A DNA stretch of 64,000 bases from Rhodococcus rhodochrous (GTDB lineage: Bacteria; Actinomycetota; Actinomycetes; Mycobacteriales; Mycobacteriaceae). Made by a program: the position numbers and the translations under genes. Shown here in pieces: positions 1-7,468 of this stretch (the stretch's first letter is position 1; each line of letters starts with the position of its first letter). The notes beneath the pieces are model-generated. The model had not been told where the DNA came from. It searched no databases and worked only from the letters and a program-made list of their open reading frames with translations. Location: assembly GCF_014854695.1 (NCBI RefSeq), contig NZ_CP027558.1:124001-188000 (forward strand), read 5' to 3'.

Positions 1-1
1 C

Positions 2-403
2 CGAGGTGCATTGGCGGAAGCGTTTCAATCGGCGAGGGTGATCGATCGCCATCGCGGTGAGCCTTATCTGACCGGTGTGCGCTTCACCCGCGTTCTGCGG
101 TTGCTCGACGTGTCCGGTATCGGTGGAGGTGCATGGGCCACTCGGGTGGGGGGCAATCGCGCTCTTGATTCCGTGCCGCACCGCCTCTCGCAGCATTGGG
201 CCCGCACTATCCATCGCGCTCACACCGATCTCGACGGGGTCATCTATCGCGGTCGGTTTGCCGGCAGCACGTCCGTTGCTGTCGTCGAACGTGCTGCTGA
301 TGCGTTTCCGCAGCGTCCTGTGCTGTCGCTTCCCTTGTCGCATCCTGGTCTGGCTGATGCCGTTGATACCGCGGCGTACGAACTCGGCTATGTCGTTGTT
401 TGA
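2..403 (+). CDS. RES-domain protein, C-terminal part (5' end outside window)
   Basis: The reading frame is open from the first bases of the window, so the true start lies upstream. The visible 133 or so residues resemble the C-terminal half of RES-domain proteins: a 'LRLLDVSGI' strand, then 'DLDGVIYRGRFAGS' and 'VVERAAD', which match the usual end of the domain. RES proteins are ADP-ribosyl-transferase-fold toxins that consume NAD+ and are usually encoded just after a Xre-type antitoxin. That partner would lie outside the window, so a toxin-antitoxin role is an inference. An internal TTG at 11 could act as a start but would remove conserved sequence. Nothing downstream looks like an operon partner. 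Confidence 0.6.
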   Translation, partial: RGALAEAFQSARVIDRHRGEPYLTGVRFTRVLRLLDVSGIGGGAWATRVGGNRALDSVPHRLSQHWARTIHRAHTDLDGVIYRGRFAGSTSVAVVERAADAFPQRPVLSLPLSHPGLADAVDTAAYELGYVVV

Positions 404-916
404 TCCGGTTGCGGGGCATGGCCATCGCTCACACACGTACTGAACGTGGGGAGGTTGACAATGGTGGGGGAGGCGTCGGCGAGGGTGGCGAACAGAGCCG
501 CTGGTCGTTTCGAGTAGGACGGTCCGGTCGGCAGTGCTGTGCTGGCAGGCTGAGTCGATCCGGAGTGCCTGTGGGCCCAGTGGTGTCGGGGCATTCGAAA
601 GGGTGGAACACGGGTAAGGGCAAGGGATCGGCCCGTGTGCCGTGTGACGTCGGCAGATCTGATGTCGAGTTGTATGCCGGGCGGGCTGGTCTCGGCGTCC
701 GAAGTTGAGCGGTACGTCGCCGATCTCCGCCTTCGTGTGGAACCAGTGAGGCGTGTCCTCGAGCGTCTCTGTTGGGCTCAGGACATGACGCCTTCGACGG
801 CGCGATTTGCTATAGGAGGTCGGTGGTGGCGGGTCGTTGATGACGTGGCGTTCGGTGCGAGCCCCCGAGGTCTGCCTACTGGTAACGGGTGGGGTTGAGG
901 TTGCGACCTATGGTTT
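404..916. other. Region without a supported gene
   Basis: Both strands were read. Short open frames exist, the best being 635-898 on the plus strand (87 codons, with an amphipathic stretch reading SASEVERYVADLRLRVEPV). None has a convincing ribosome binding site or recognisable family. The stretch may be the decayed remains of a gene. Confidence 0.4.
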
Positions 917-1225
917 GTGAATCTTCACCAGGCGCCGGCCGCCGTTGCTTTGTCAGCCCTTGCGTGTGCAGTGGTTGCCGTTCTGTTCCGGGAGTCCAGT
1001 GTTGCTGTCGTGTTCGTTTGTGCGGCAGCCGTCCTGATCGTTGTCAGCGCCGCGTTCGGGATGGCCCGGTTTCCTGCTGACCGTGTGCGTCGGTGCGAGG
1101 TGTGTCGGCAGCGTCTCGCTGGTGACGAGTATGAGGGGTTGTGCTCGGTCGCCTGTGCGGCGGAATATCGCGAGGTGCTGGACCGGCAGGAGGAAGAAGA
1201 CCACTGGTGGCGCGCTATCGCATAG
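917..1225 (+). CDS. Small two-helix membrane protein with a cysteine cluster
   Basis: This is a 102-residue frame with a GTG start. Two hydrophobic segments (about residues 7-25 and 28-48) are followed by a soluble tail with two cysteine pairs, CEVC and CSVAC, spaced like a treble-clef or zinc-ribbon site, and then an acidic, Trp-rich end (EEEDHWW). The layout suggests a membrane-anchored small zinc-binding protein with its tail in the cytoplasm. No named family was recognised, so function is unknown. Start choice is tentative because the ribosome binding site is weak. Confidence 0.45.
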   Translation: MNLHQAPAAVALSALACAVVAVLFRESSVAVVFVCAAAVLIVVSAAFGMARFPADRVRRCEVCRQRLAGDEYEGLCSVACAAEYREVLDRQEEEDHWWRAIA

Positions 1226-1750
1226 ATGGTTGGTTGTCGCTGGTGTTGGCGTGCGTCTTGTTGCGCTCGCTGGACGGGGTCTGTCGGCCCTGACGTTGTC
1301 GGGGCACCCGGTAAGAGAGTTCGCGAGATCCGGGGGGCGGTCATCGACCTGGCAAGTGGTGGTTCGAGCGGTGATGGCCGCGGTTGACGGTCGGTTCGTG
1401 TGATGATCGTTCGCGTCAGATCGCTGCTGAGCGTGATGGCCGGTTCATCACTAGACGCGTGAGGCAGTTCCGTGCTGGCTCGGGCGTGGTCGCGTTTTCG
1501 GAGGTGGCAGCCTGGGGATGGACGATCGAGGCACCGGTGCTGCTTTGTGGGTTCGAAAGAGCAGCTGTCTGCGTTGTCGATCGATGACAGTGTCTGTACG
1601 TCATGCACGCCGCGCACGTATCTGAAGATCGGCTGATTGTGCCGATCACGGGGCGAAAGTGGGCGTCGGACAGGTTTCACCGCGTTGGGGAAATCGGCCG
1701 TGTGGGTGAACGTAGGCGCACACATGTCCTTCCGGCCATCAGAGGTACTC
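1226..1750. other. Region without a supported gene, 5' of the cutinase-like gene
   Basis: No open frame here has family resemblance or a good ribosome binding site. The last 20 bases carry AGAGG five bases before the ATG at 1751. A promoter for the downstream gene probably lies here but no clear -35/-10 pair is visible. Confidence 0.4.
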
Positions 1751-3736
1751 ATGCCTGCGCGACATTCGAGGTCCCGCCGCACCGCTGCGTTGATCGTCAC
1801 CACGATCATCGTTGGAGGTTGCACGCTGTCCACCGTTCCCGCGGTCGCCCACGCGGAGCCAGCGGACTGCGTGTCGACGTTCAACCTGCTGATCCCTGGA
1901 ACCTGGGAGACCGACGAGAACGCCGACCCTGCTGTGCCGGTGGGCATGCTCGCAGCTGTTGCGCACGCCCTGAACAATGCCCATGGCGACGCGGTCGAGG
2001 TGTACACGCTGCCCTATATGGCGCGTGCGTTCGACAACGGCCACACCTACGCGGATAGCAAGGCGGACGCGGTGTCGAGGGCCACGCGGGTGCTCGAGGA
2101 TGTCGCACAGTCTTGTCCTCGTACGAAGTTCACGCTGACGGGGTATTCGCAGGGCGCCGATGCGGCAGGTGATCTCGCCTCGGATATCGGCAACGGCAGG
2201 GGACCGGTCGATGCAAGTCGTGTGCTTGCTGTCGGGTTGCTGGCCGATCCGGGAGCCGGGACACCAGGGGCCGCGACGGTGGGGCCGCGGACGTCCGGAC
2301 ACGGCATCGCCGATCCACGACCTCGAGGAATGGGGGCTCTGTCTGGTCGGGTGGCATCGATCTGCGATCCCGGTGATCTGTACTGCTCGATCGAGAAAGG
2401 GACGAACCCGCTGATCGGCTCGCTCGGCTCGATCCTGAGCAAGACCCCCAGCGCCGCCGGTGCCACCGCGTCCGGCGGCAATACACAGCTTGCCGGCGCA
2501 CTGACCGCGGACTTCTCCGATGCGGATCTGCCGGCACTAGGCGCCGACGTCACGATCCTCGGTCAGCAGCTCACCGCACCAAATATCGATCTCGGGCAAG
2601 TCGCCGCGACTGCGCAGTCGATCGCGTCGACTCTTGCTCCGCTAGCCGACCTGCTTTCCTCAGGGGCAGTGAACCCTGCGGCGACCGATCAACTCGGTGC
2701 CGCACCGGCGGGGACCGCCGAACATCATGCCTACGACGTGCTCACCAGGGCCGGTGACTCCGATCTTGCAGGTGCCGTCGACGCTGCGGTCGAGATCGCC
2801 GACACGGCACGCATGCTCGCCGGGAACGAGTCACCATCCTTGCCGACGTCAACTCCCGAGATGCGTGCTTTTACGGAGAATGCCGACGTATTGACTGGGC
2901 AGATCGGCCCGTTGGCGTCCGCCCCTATTGATGTGCTTGCGTCGGCGAGCAGCGTGTTATCGGTGCTCAAACCGACGGTAGTGATCGATCAGGTTCTGAA
3001 CGTCGTGGCCGGCGTGAGCTCGCTGGATATGCCCGGCATCTTGCACAACTTGACCGTGCTGCCGCAGAAGGTTGCCGCGCTCGACGCCCGCGGTGCCCAC
3101 CAGGTGGCCGGGGAGTTGAACAATCAGTTCTCACCACTGGTGGAGATGGCGGCAGCCGTGGACTTGCGGTGGGTAGCGCAGGTGCTGGCCGTGATCCCGG
3201 ATCCGTCCGGCGCGACGCAGATCGCGGCGTTGGTCGCGTCGATCCTGTCGAATGTCGACGTCATCAGGCTGGCTACGATCGTCGGTCAGATCCAGGAGAT
3301 CGCATGGTCGGCGGTGGAAAAGGTGCTTCCCCCTCCCGGCATTGCGCCCGACCCGGTGGGGGCCGCTGCGGCGATGACCGGTTTGCTGCCCGTCGGATTG
3401 GACCTGGCATCGGTAGCGACCGACATGCTCTCGGGCAAACCGACCAAGACCGCTCCCGACTTGCTGGGCAGGACCACACACGCTGCGTCGCCGACGATCA
3501 CGAACCAGGAGGCGAACCTGGACATGTGGCAGCTGTCGGATTCACTGGTCGAGCTCTCACAGTCCCAGAGTGTCGATGATCTGGCCTCATTGGTCAGCGA
3601 AGGACTCAGTGCAGCAAGCTTCTTCACCTCTAACGCTCACACCAACTACAACACTCTCGTGGTCGACAACGCCGGCCGCAGTGCCATCCAATGGCTGTCG
3701 GATTGGCTCAATCTCCAGATCGGACGTGCCGTATGA
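1751..3736 (+). CDS. Secreted cutinase-like alpha/beta hydrolase with long C-terminal extension
   Basis: The protein has 661 residues from the ATG at 1751, preceded by AGAGG at 1741-1745. An upstream in-frame ATG at 1724 is less well placed. The N-terminus is an export signal: RSRR, a hydrophobic core, then AVAHA before residue 36. A cysteine in VGGC (residue 24) could alternatively be a lipobox. Residues 36-215 look like the actinobacterial cutinase fold, with C40/C122 and C206/C212 as probable disulfides, a GYSQG nucleophile elbow (S133) and an Asp in CDPGD (D207). A catalytic His could not be placed with confidence. The remaining 440 or so residues are Ala/Leu/Val-rich and of unknown role. 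Likely an envelope or extracellular esterase/lipase; the true substrate is unknown. Confidence 0.75.
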   Translation: MPARHSRSRRTAALIVTTIIVGGCTLSTVPAVAHAEPADCVSTFNLLIPGTWETDENADPAVPVGMLAAVAHALNNAHGDAVEVYTLPYMARAFDNGHTYADSKADAVSRATRVLEDVAQSCPRTKFTLTGYSQGADAAGDLASDIGNGRGPVDASRVLAVGLLADPGAGTPGAATVGPRTSGHGIADPRPRGMGALSGRVASICDPGDLYCSIEKGTNPLIGSLGSILSKTPSAAGATASGGNTQLAGALTADFSDADLPALGADVTILGQQLTAPNIDLGQVAATAQSIASTLAPLADLLSSGAVNPAATDQLGAAPAGTAEHHAYDVLTRAGDSDLAGAVDAAVEIADTARMLAGNESPSLPTSTPEMRAFTENADVLTGQIGPLASAPIDVLASASSVLSVLKPTVVIDQVLNVVAGVSSLDMPGILHNLTVLPQKVAALDARGAHQVAGELNNQFSPLVEMAAAVDLRWVAQVLAVIPDPSGATQIAALVASILSNVDVIRLATIVGQIQEIAWSAVEKVLPPPGIAPDPVGAAAAMTGLLPVGLDLASVATDMLSGKPTKTAPDLLGRTTHAASPTITNQEANLDMWQLSDSLVELSQSQSVDDLASLVSEGLSAASFFTSNAHTNYNTLVVDNAGRSAIQWLSDWLNLQIGRAV

Positions 3737-3969
3737 ATCCCCGCGCCCATAATCCATCCACCCGTTGGATCTGGTGCGGTCGCTGTCGACACCGGGGTTA
3801 TCTGACCCGAGGGGATGCGAAGACGGTCCGCAAACGTCACCGAGGGGAGAAGGGCATGGCGGTGTTCGCCTGCCCGCACCTCGAGGGGTTGTTCCACATC
3901 GGGCACCGTCCGGACGCCCTGAATAGTGGGGAGATCGACCGGGAGCGTCTTCGTTCGCAAGCCATGTGA
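3733..3969 (+). CDS. Small zinc-ribbon-like protein overlapping the cutinase-like gene
   Basis: The 78-residue frame starts at the ATG whose last two bases form the stop of the preceding gene (ATGA overlap), which implies translational coupling. It holds CGRC near the N-terminus and a later C-P-H...H cluster (CPHLEGLFHIGH), a possible CxxC/C/H zinc site, in a basic background. No family was recognised. The tight coupling suggests it is made together with the secreted hydrolase, although the protein itself has no signal peptide and should be cytoplasmic. It could be a nucleic-acid binding protein. Confidence 0.5.
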   Translation: MNPRAHNPSTRWIWCGRCRHRGYLTRGDAKTVRKRHRGEKGMAVFACPHLEGLFHIGHRPDALNSGEIDRERLRSQAM

Positions 3970-4388
3970 GCAATGGGAAGCTGACGGCGGGACGCATCCA
4001 TCTCGGTTGCTTGCAAGGGGTGCGCAGGTCATTGCCACGTCGGTGAGCCAGGTCAAACCAATGACCATCACCAAAAGTCGCACGATCGACCAGTCGTCGA
4101 ACCATCGGATCGGAAACGTCCCTGCGCGGTAAATGCCGCATGATCATGGCGGTCCCTGACGAACTGGATGTCGATCGGTCCAGGCTGTCGGGTGGGCTCA
4201 ACGCTTTGAAACCGTCCCTGCGCCCAGGTCCAGGTCGATTGCGTGAGGACTGCGACCAGGTCGGTGCTGACAGCACCGGGTGTGCCGGAGTTGATGGACC
4301 AGGTCGCCTTTCACCCGCTGCCTGTTGGGTGGGAGGCGACTCTTCGCGTCCTCGGTCAGGGTGATGGCCAGTGATCCCCGAGAATGAC
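3970..4388. other. Convergent intergenic region, no supported gene
   Basis: The 419 bases lie between the zinc-ribbon gene (plus) and the amidase (minus). Short frames on both strands look like noise, and no strong terminator hairpin was seen. Confidence 0.45.
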
Positions 4389-5585
4389 TCAGCGCATAAT
4401 GTATAGCGGTGGTCTCCTGGTGTGCCAGTCCGTGGTGCGCTGAAACTCTTCACCGATGCCGAACAGTAGTGATTCGTGATGGGCCGCGGCCGTGAGTTGA
4501 GCACCGATCGGCATACCCGTATGAGGGTGAGATCCGACCGGGAGCGCGAGCGTGGGTCCGTCGTGGAGGGACCAGGGATAACTGAACTGGCCGAGTCGGC
4601 GCGAGCGTGCAATGACGTCGTCATCACCGGCGATGGGCGGTACGTCGACCGGCATCGTCGGGGTCAATACGGCGTCGACGTCTGTGAACAGCGCGCTGAG
4701 TCCGCGACGGAACTCCGCCCTGGCGGCCAGGGCTGCTGTTCTCTCGGAGTCCGAAATGGACAGACCCAGGGACACACGCGCGAGGGTATCGGGATGGAAC
4801 AGATCGGGCGACGAGTGCACTCGGTCATGGTGGAGCGCAGCAAGGTCCGAGTACAGCAGGATGTATACGATGTCCTGCGCGTGAGCAGCGCCGGGAACAT
4901 CGACCGGTACCACCTCGTATCCCACGCTCTGCAATTGCCGTGCCGCTGCGTCGATTGCGTCGCTGATGGCAGCGTCGACGTCGTCGGTGATGAACACCGA
5001 CGGCAGCCCTATCCGTCGAGCGGGGCTAGGCGCCGGAGCCTGGTCGGTGCGCAGTACGTCGAAGAGGCGGGCAACCTCGGTTACCGATCGTGCCATCGGA
5101 CCGACGGTGTCGAAGGCGTCGCTGACCGGGAAGACTCCGGTATTGCTGATTGCGCCCCAGGTTGGTCGCAGTCCTGTGATGCCGCATGCTGCTGCGGGTA
5201 GGCGGACTGATCCGCCGGTGTCAGTACCGAGGGCTGCGTCCACCAGACCTGCAGCGACTGCGGCGCCGGAGCCTCCACTCGACCCGCCCGGGACCCGGCT
5301 GGGGTCCCAGGGGTTGCGGACGGGGCCCACGGCGGAGTTCTGGGAGGTGACTCCGACCGCGAACTCGGCCATGTTCAGCTTGGCGGTGATCTGCGCGCCC
5401 GCAGCGATCAGTCTGCGGACGACCTCCGCGTGTGCAGATGCGATGCGGTCGGAGAAGAACCGGGACGCACAGGTCGTGGGTACACCGGTGACGTCGATGT
5501 TGTCCTTGACGCCGATACGCATTCCGGTCAGAGGACCATCGATGGTGGCGTCCGGAGTGTCGATCCAGGTGATGACGCTGCCCAA
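4389..5585 (-). CDS. Amidase-signature hydrolase
   Basis: This is an amidase-signature enzyme of about 398 residues. The Ser-cisSer-Lys triad is visible: K27 in GVKDN, S102 in PGGSSGGSG and S126 in GTDTGGSVRLP. Spacings of 75 and 24 residues match the classic family member FAAH. The family hydrolyses carboxamides to acid plus ammonia. The N-terminus is short (GPLTG begins near residue 17), as in some short amidases. No ATG or GTG exists at the right place; TTG at 5585 is the best start and lies just after the hairpin at 5608-5638, so the start is uncertain. It follows hyuB on the same strand, so a half-amide released by HyuAB is a plausible substrate (inference). Confidence 0.8.
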   Translation of the reverse strand: MGSVITWIDTPDATIDGPLTGMRIGVKDNIDVTGVPTTCASRFFSDRIASAHAEVVRRLIAAGAQITAKLNMAEFAVGVTSQNSAVGPVRNPWDPSRVPGGSSGGSGAAVAAGLVDAALGTDTGGSVRLPAAACGITGLRPTWGAISNTGVFPVSDAFDTVGPMARSVTEVARLFDVLRTDQAPAPSPARRIGLPSVFITDDVDAAISDAIDAAARQLQSVGYEVVPVDVPGAAHAQDIVYILLYSDLAALHHDRVHSSPDLFHPDTLARVSLGLSISDSERTAALAARAEFRRGLSALFTDVDAVLTPTMPVDVPPIAGDDDVIARSRRLGQFSYPWSLHDGPTLALPVGSHPHTGMPIGAQLTAAAHHESLLFGIGEEFQRTTDWHTRRPPLYIMR

Positions 5586-5607
5586 CGTCTCGTCGAGAAC
5601 GTGAGCG

Positions 5608-5638
5608 GTCGGGCCGCCGCTGATTGCGGCGGCCCGAC
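5608..5638 (-). terminator. Perfect 13-bp hairpin between hyuB and the amidase
   Basis: Stem GTCGGGCCGCCGC with its exact complement and a 5-base loop (positions 5621-5625). It starts 12 bases after the hyuB stop and ends just before the amidase start. There is no U-tract, as is common in high-GC actinobacteria. It could be a terminator, a partial attenuator that lowers amidase output, or an mRNA-stability element. Confidence 0.6.
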
Positions 5639-5650
5639 GTGTGGTGCCGC

Positions 5651-7468
5651 TCAGGATGCGCTCCCTGCGCGCAGTGCCGCGGTGGCTTCCTCGTCTACGG
5701 TCCACGTGTCGGTGTCGACGGCGACCCCGTAGTCGCGTCGAGCGTCCTCCGCCGTGAGGTACTCGTCCCAGACGTCGCTGAGGACCTGGAAAGGATCGCG
5801 GAGGAACGGATTTCCGAAACCGCCGCCGGAGGGCAGCTTGATCTCCAAGGTTTCGCCGGCGCGGATGGTTTCCTGGGTGACCTTGGAGAAGAGCACCTCC
5901 TCGCGGTCTGTTCCGGCGTTGCGGGTGAACGCCCCTGCGACGCCGTCGTGACCGCCCAGCGCACCGGCGGGCGGGTCGGAGCGGTTGTCGGCTTCGGATC
6001 CGAGGAAGGTGTCGGTCTCCATGAGCCATTTGCGGACGCTGCCGATGCCGCCTCGCCACTGGCCCGGTGCGGGAGCTTCGTCGCGGAGTTCGTATCGGAG
6101 GGCACGCATGGCGTGGTTGAGTTCGAGTTCTTCGATGGGGTTGTTGCGGGTATTGGCCATGAGCGAGTCGACGGCGTCCATGCCGTCCTTGCCGTTGCGT
6201 CCGCCGTACGAACCTTCGTTGATTTCGATGTACACCCAATATGATTCGCCGTCTTCAGCGACGCCGGAGTAGGCGATGGCGCATAGTGCTGCCGACGATC
6301 CCGCGATCGCGTGGTCGGGGAGTACGGGTGCCAGGGCGAGGTTGATGGAGTCGAAGATTCGGTTCACCTGGGAGAACCGGGCGAAGCACGATGCCGGGAA
6401 GTCCGGGTTGAAGATCGTTCCCTCGGGTGCGTATGCCCTTACTGGGCGGAAGCAGCCGTCGTTCTGGGGGACGAATTCCTCGGTCAGGTCTTCGTCGAGC
6501 AGGATGGTGCGGATCGCGGCGACTGCGACGGGGAGGACGGATCCTTCGAAGGGCACGTTAAAGGCGGTGGGGACCTGGTCGTTGGAGCCGGTGAGGTCGA
6601 TGAGGATGTCTTCTCCCTCGACTTGCACGCGCACGGCGACCTTGAGGGGAACACCGCGGTTCTTACCGTCGTCGTCCAGATAGCCGATGGGTGCTTCGTA
6701 GCTGCCGTCCGGTATTTCGCGGATTCGGCTGCGAAGCATGTTCTCCGAGTAGTCCATCCACCGTTCGCTGGCGCTCATGACGGTGTCGAGACCGTACTTC
6801 TCGAGCAGTTCGATGAATCGCTTCTCACCGATGCGTGCGCAGGCAATGAGTGCTTCGAGATCGCCTCGGTTCTGTTCGGGTGTGCGAACGTTGTCGAGGA
6901 TGTGCTGGATGAGGTAGTCGTTGCGGACACCGGCGTCATAGATCTTCATCGAATCCATGAGTTTGCCTTCGGCCCAAACATCGACGACATCCATGCACAG
7001 GCCGGGGAAGTTGCCACCGACGTCGGATACGTGTCCGGTGCATCCGGCGAATCCGATGTGCTCACCTTCCCAGAAGATCGGGATGATCACGCCGTAGTCG
7101 GGGGAGTGGGCTGCACCGTGGTACGGGTGGTTGTGCAGGACGACGTCGCCCGGTCGATACGTACCTGCGAGTCTGCGGTTGACGCCACGGATGTATGCGG
7201 GGATTGAACCGCAGTGCATCGGTGTCGAATCTGATTCGCACAGTTCACGGCCGTTGATGTCGAAGATGCCGGCGCCGAGGTCTTCGGATTCGCGGATTAG
7301 GCTCGAGTAGGCCATGCGGTAGAGGACCTGCGCCATTTCCTTGGCCATCGACTGCAGTGCACCGCCGATGACACGCAGTGTGATCGGGTCGACCTCGACG
7401 TCGTTCCACGTACGGTGGGACTCGCCCGCGAGCGATACGCCGGTTTTGGGCATCAGGGTCTTGCTCAT
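5651..7468 (-). CDS. hyuB: Hydantoinase/oxoprolinase family subunit B
   Basis: The 605-residue protein belongs to the hydantoinase B/oxoprolinase family. Recognised features are the N-terminal DPITLRVIGGAL, the ESEDLGAGIFD stretch, the HNHPYHGAAHSPDYG segment likely to bind metal or substrate, and a Gly-rich C-terminus (LPSGGGFGNP). With HyuA these proteins form ATP-dependent enzymes that open cyclic amides such as N-methylhydantoin or 5-oxoproline; relatives carboxylate acetone or acetophenone. The start ATG at 7468 overlaps the hyuA stop (ATGA) and has a GAGGAAG ribosome site. Only A and B subunits are present, which favours the hydantoinase/oxoprolinase role over acetone carboxylase. The actual substrate is not decided by sequence. 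Confidence 0.88.
   Translation of the reverse strand: MSKTLMPKTGVSLAGESHRTWNDVEVDPITLRVIGGALQSMAKEMAQVLYRMAYSSLIRESEDLGAGIFDINGRELCESDSTPMHCGSIPAYIRGVNRRLAGTYRPGDVVLHNHPYHGAAHSPDYGVIIPIFWEGEHIGFAGCTGHVSDVGGNFPGLCMDVVDVWAEGKLMDSMKIYDAGVRNDYLIQHILDNVRTPEQNRGDLEALIACARIGEKRFIELLEKYGLDTVMSASERWMDYSENMLRSRIREIPDGSYEAPIGYLDDDGKNRGVPLKVAVRVQVEGEDILIDLTGSNDQVPTAFNVPFEGSVLPVAVAAIRTILLDEDLTEEFVPQNDGCFRPVRAYAPEGTIFNPDFPASCFARFSQVNRIFDSINLALAPVLPDHAIAGSSAALCAIAYSGVAEDGESYWVYIEINEGSYGGRNGKDGMDAVDSLMANTRNNPIEELELNHAMRALRYELRDEAPAPGQWRGGIGSVRKWLMETDTFLGSEADNRSDPPAGALGGHDGVAGAFTRNAGTDREEVLFSKVTQETIRAGETLEIKLPSGGGFGNPFLRDPFQVLSDVWDEYLTAEDARRDYGVAVDTDTWTVDEEATAALRAGSAS

Noticed and set aside
925..2007. Long open frame of 360 codons on the minus strand
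   Set aside because: It opposes two better supported plus-strand genes, is low in family-like sequence and rich in Arg, Thr and Pro, as expected for an antisense frame in high-GC DNA.
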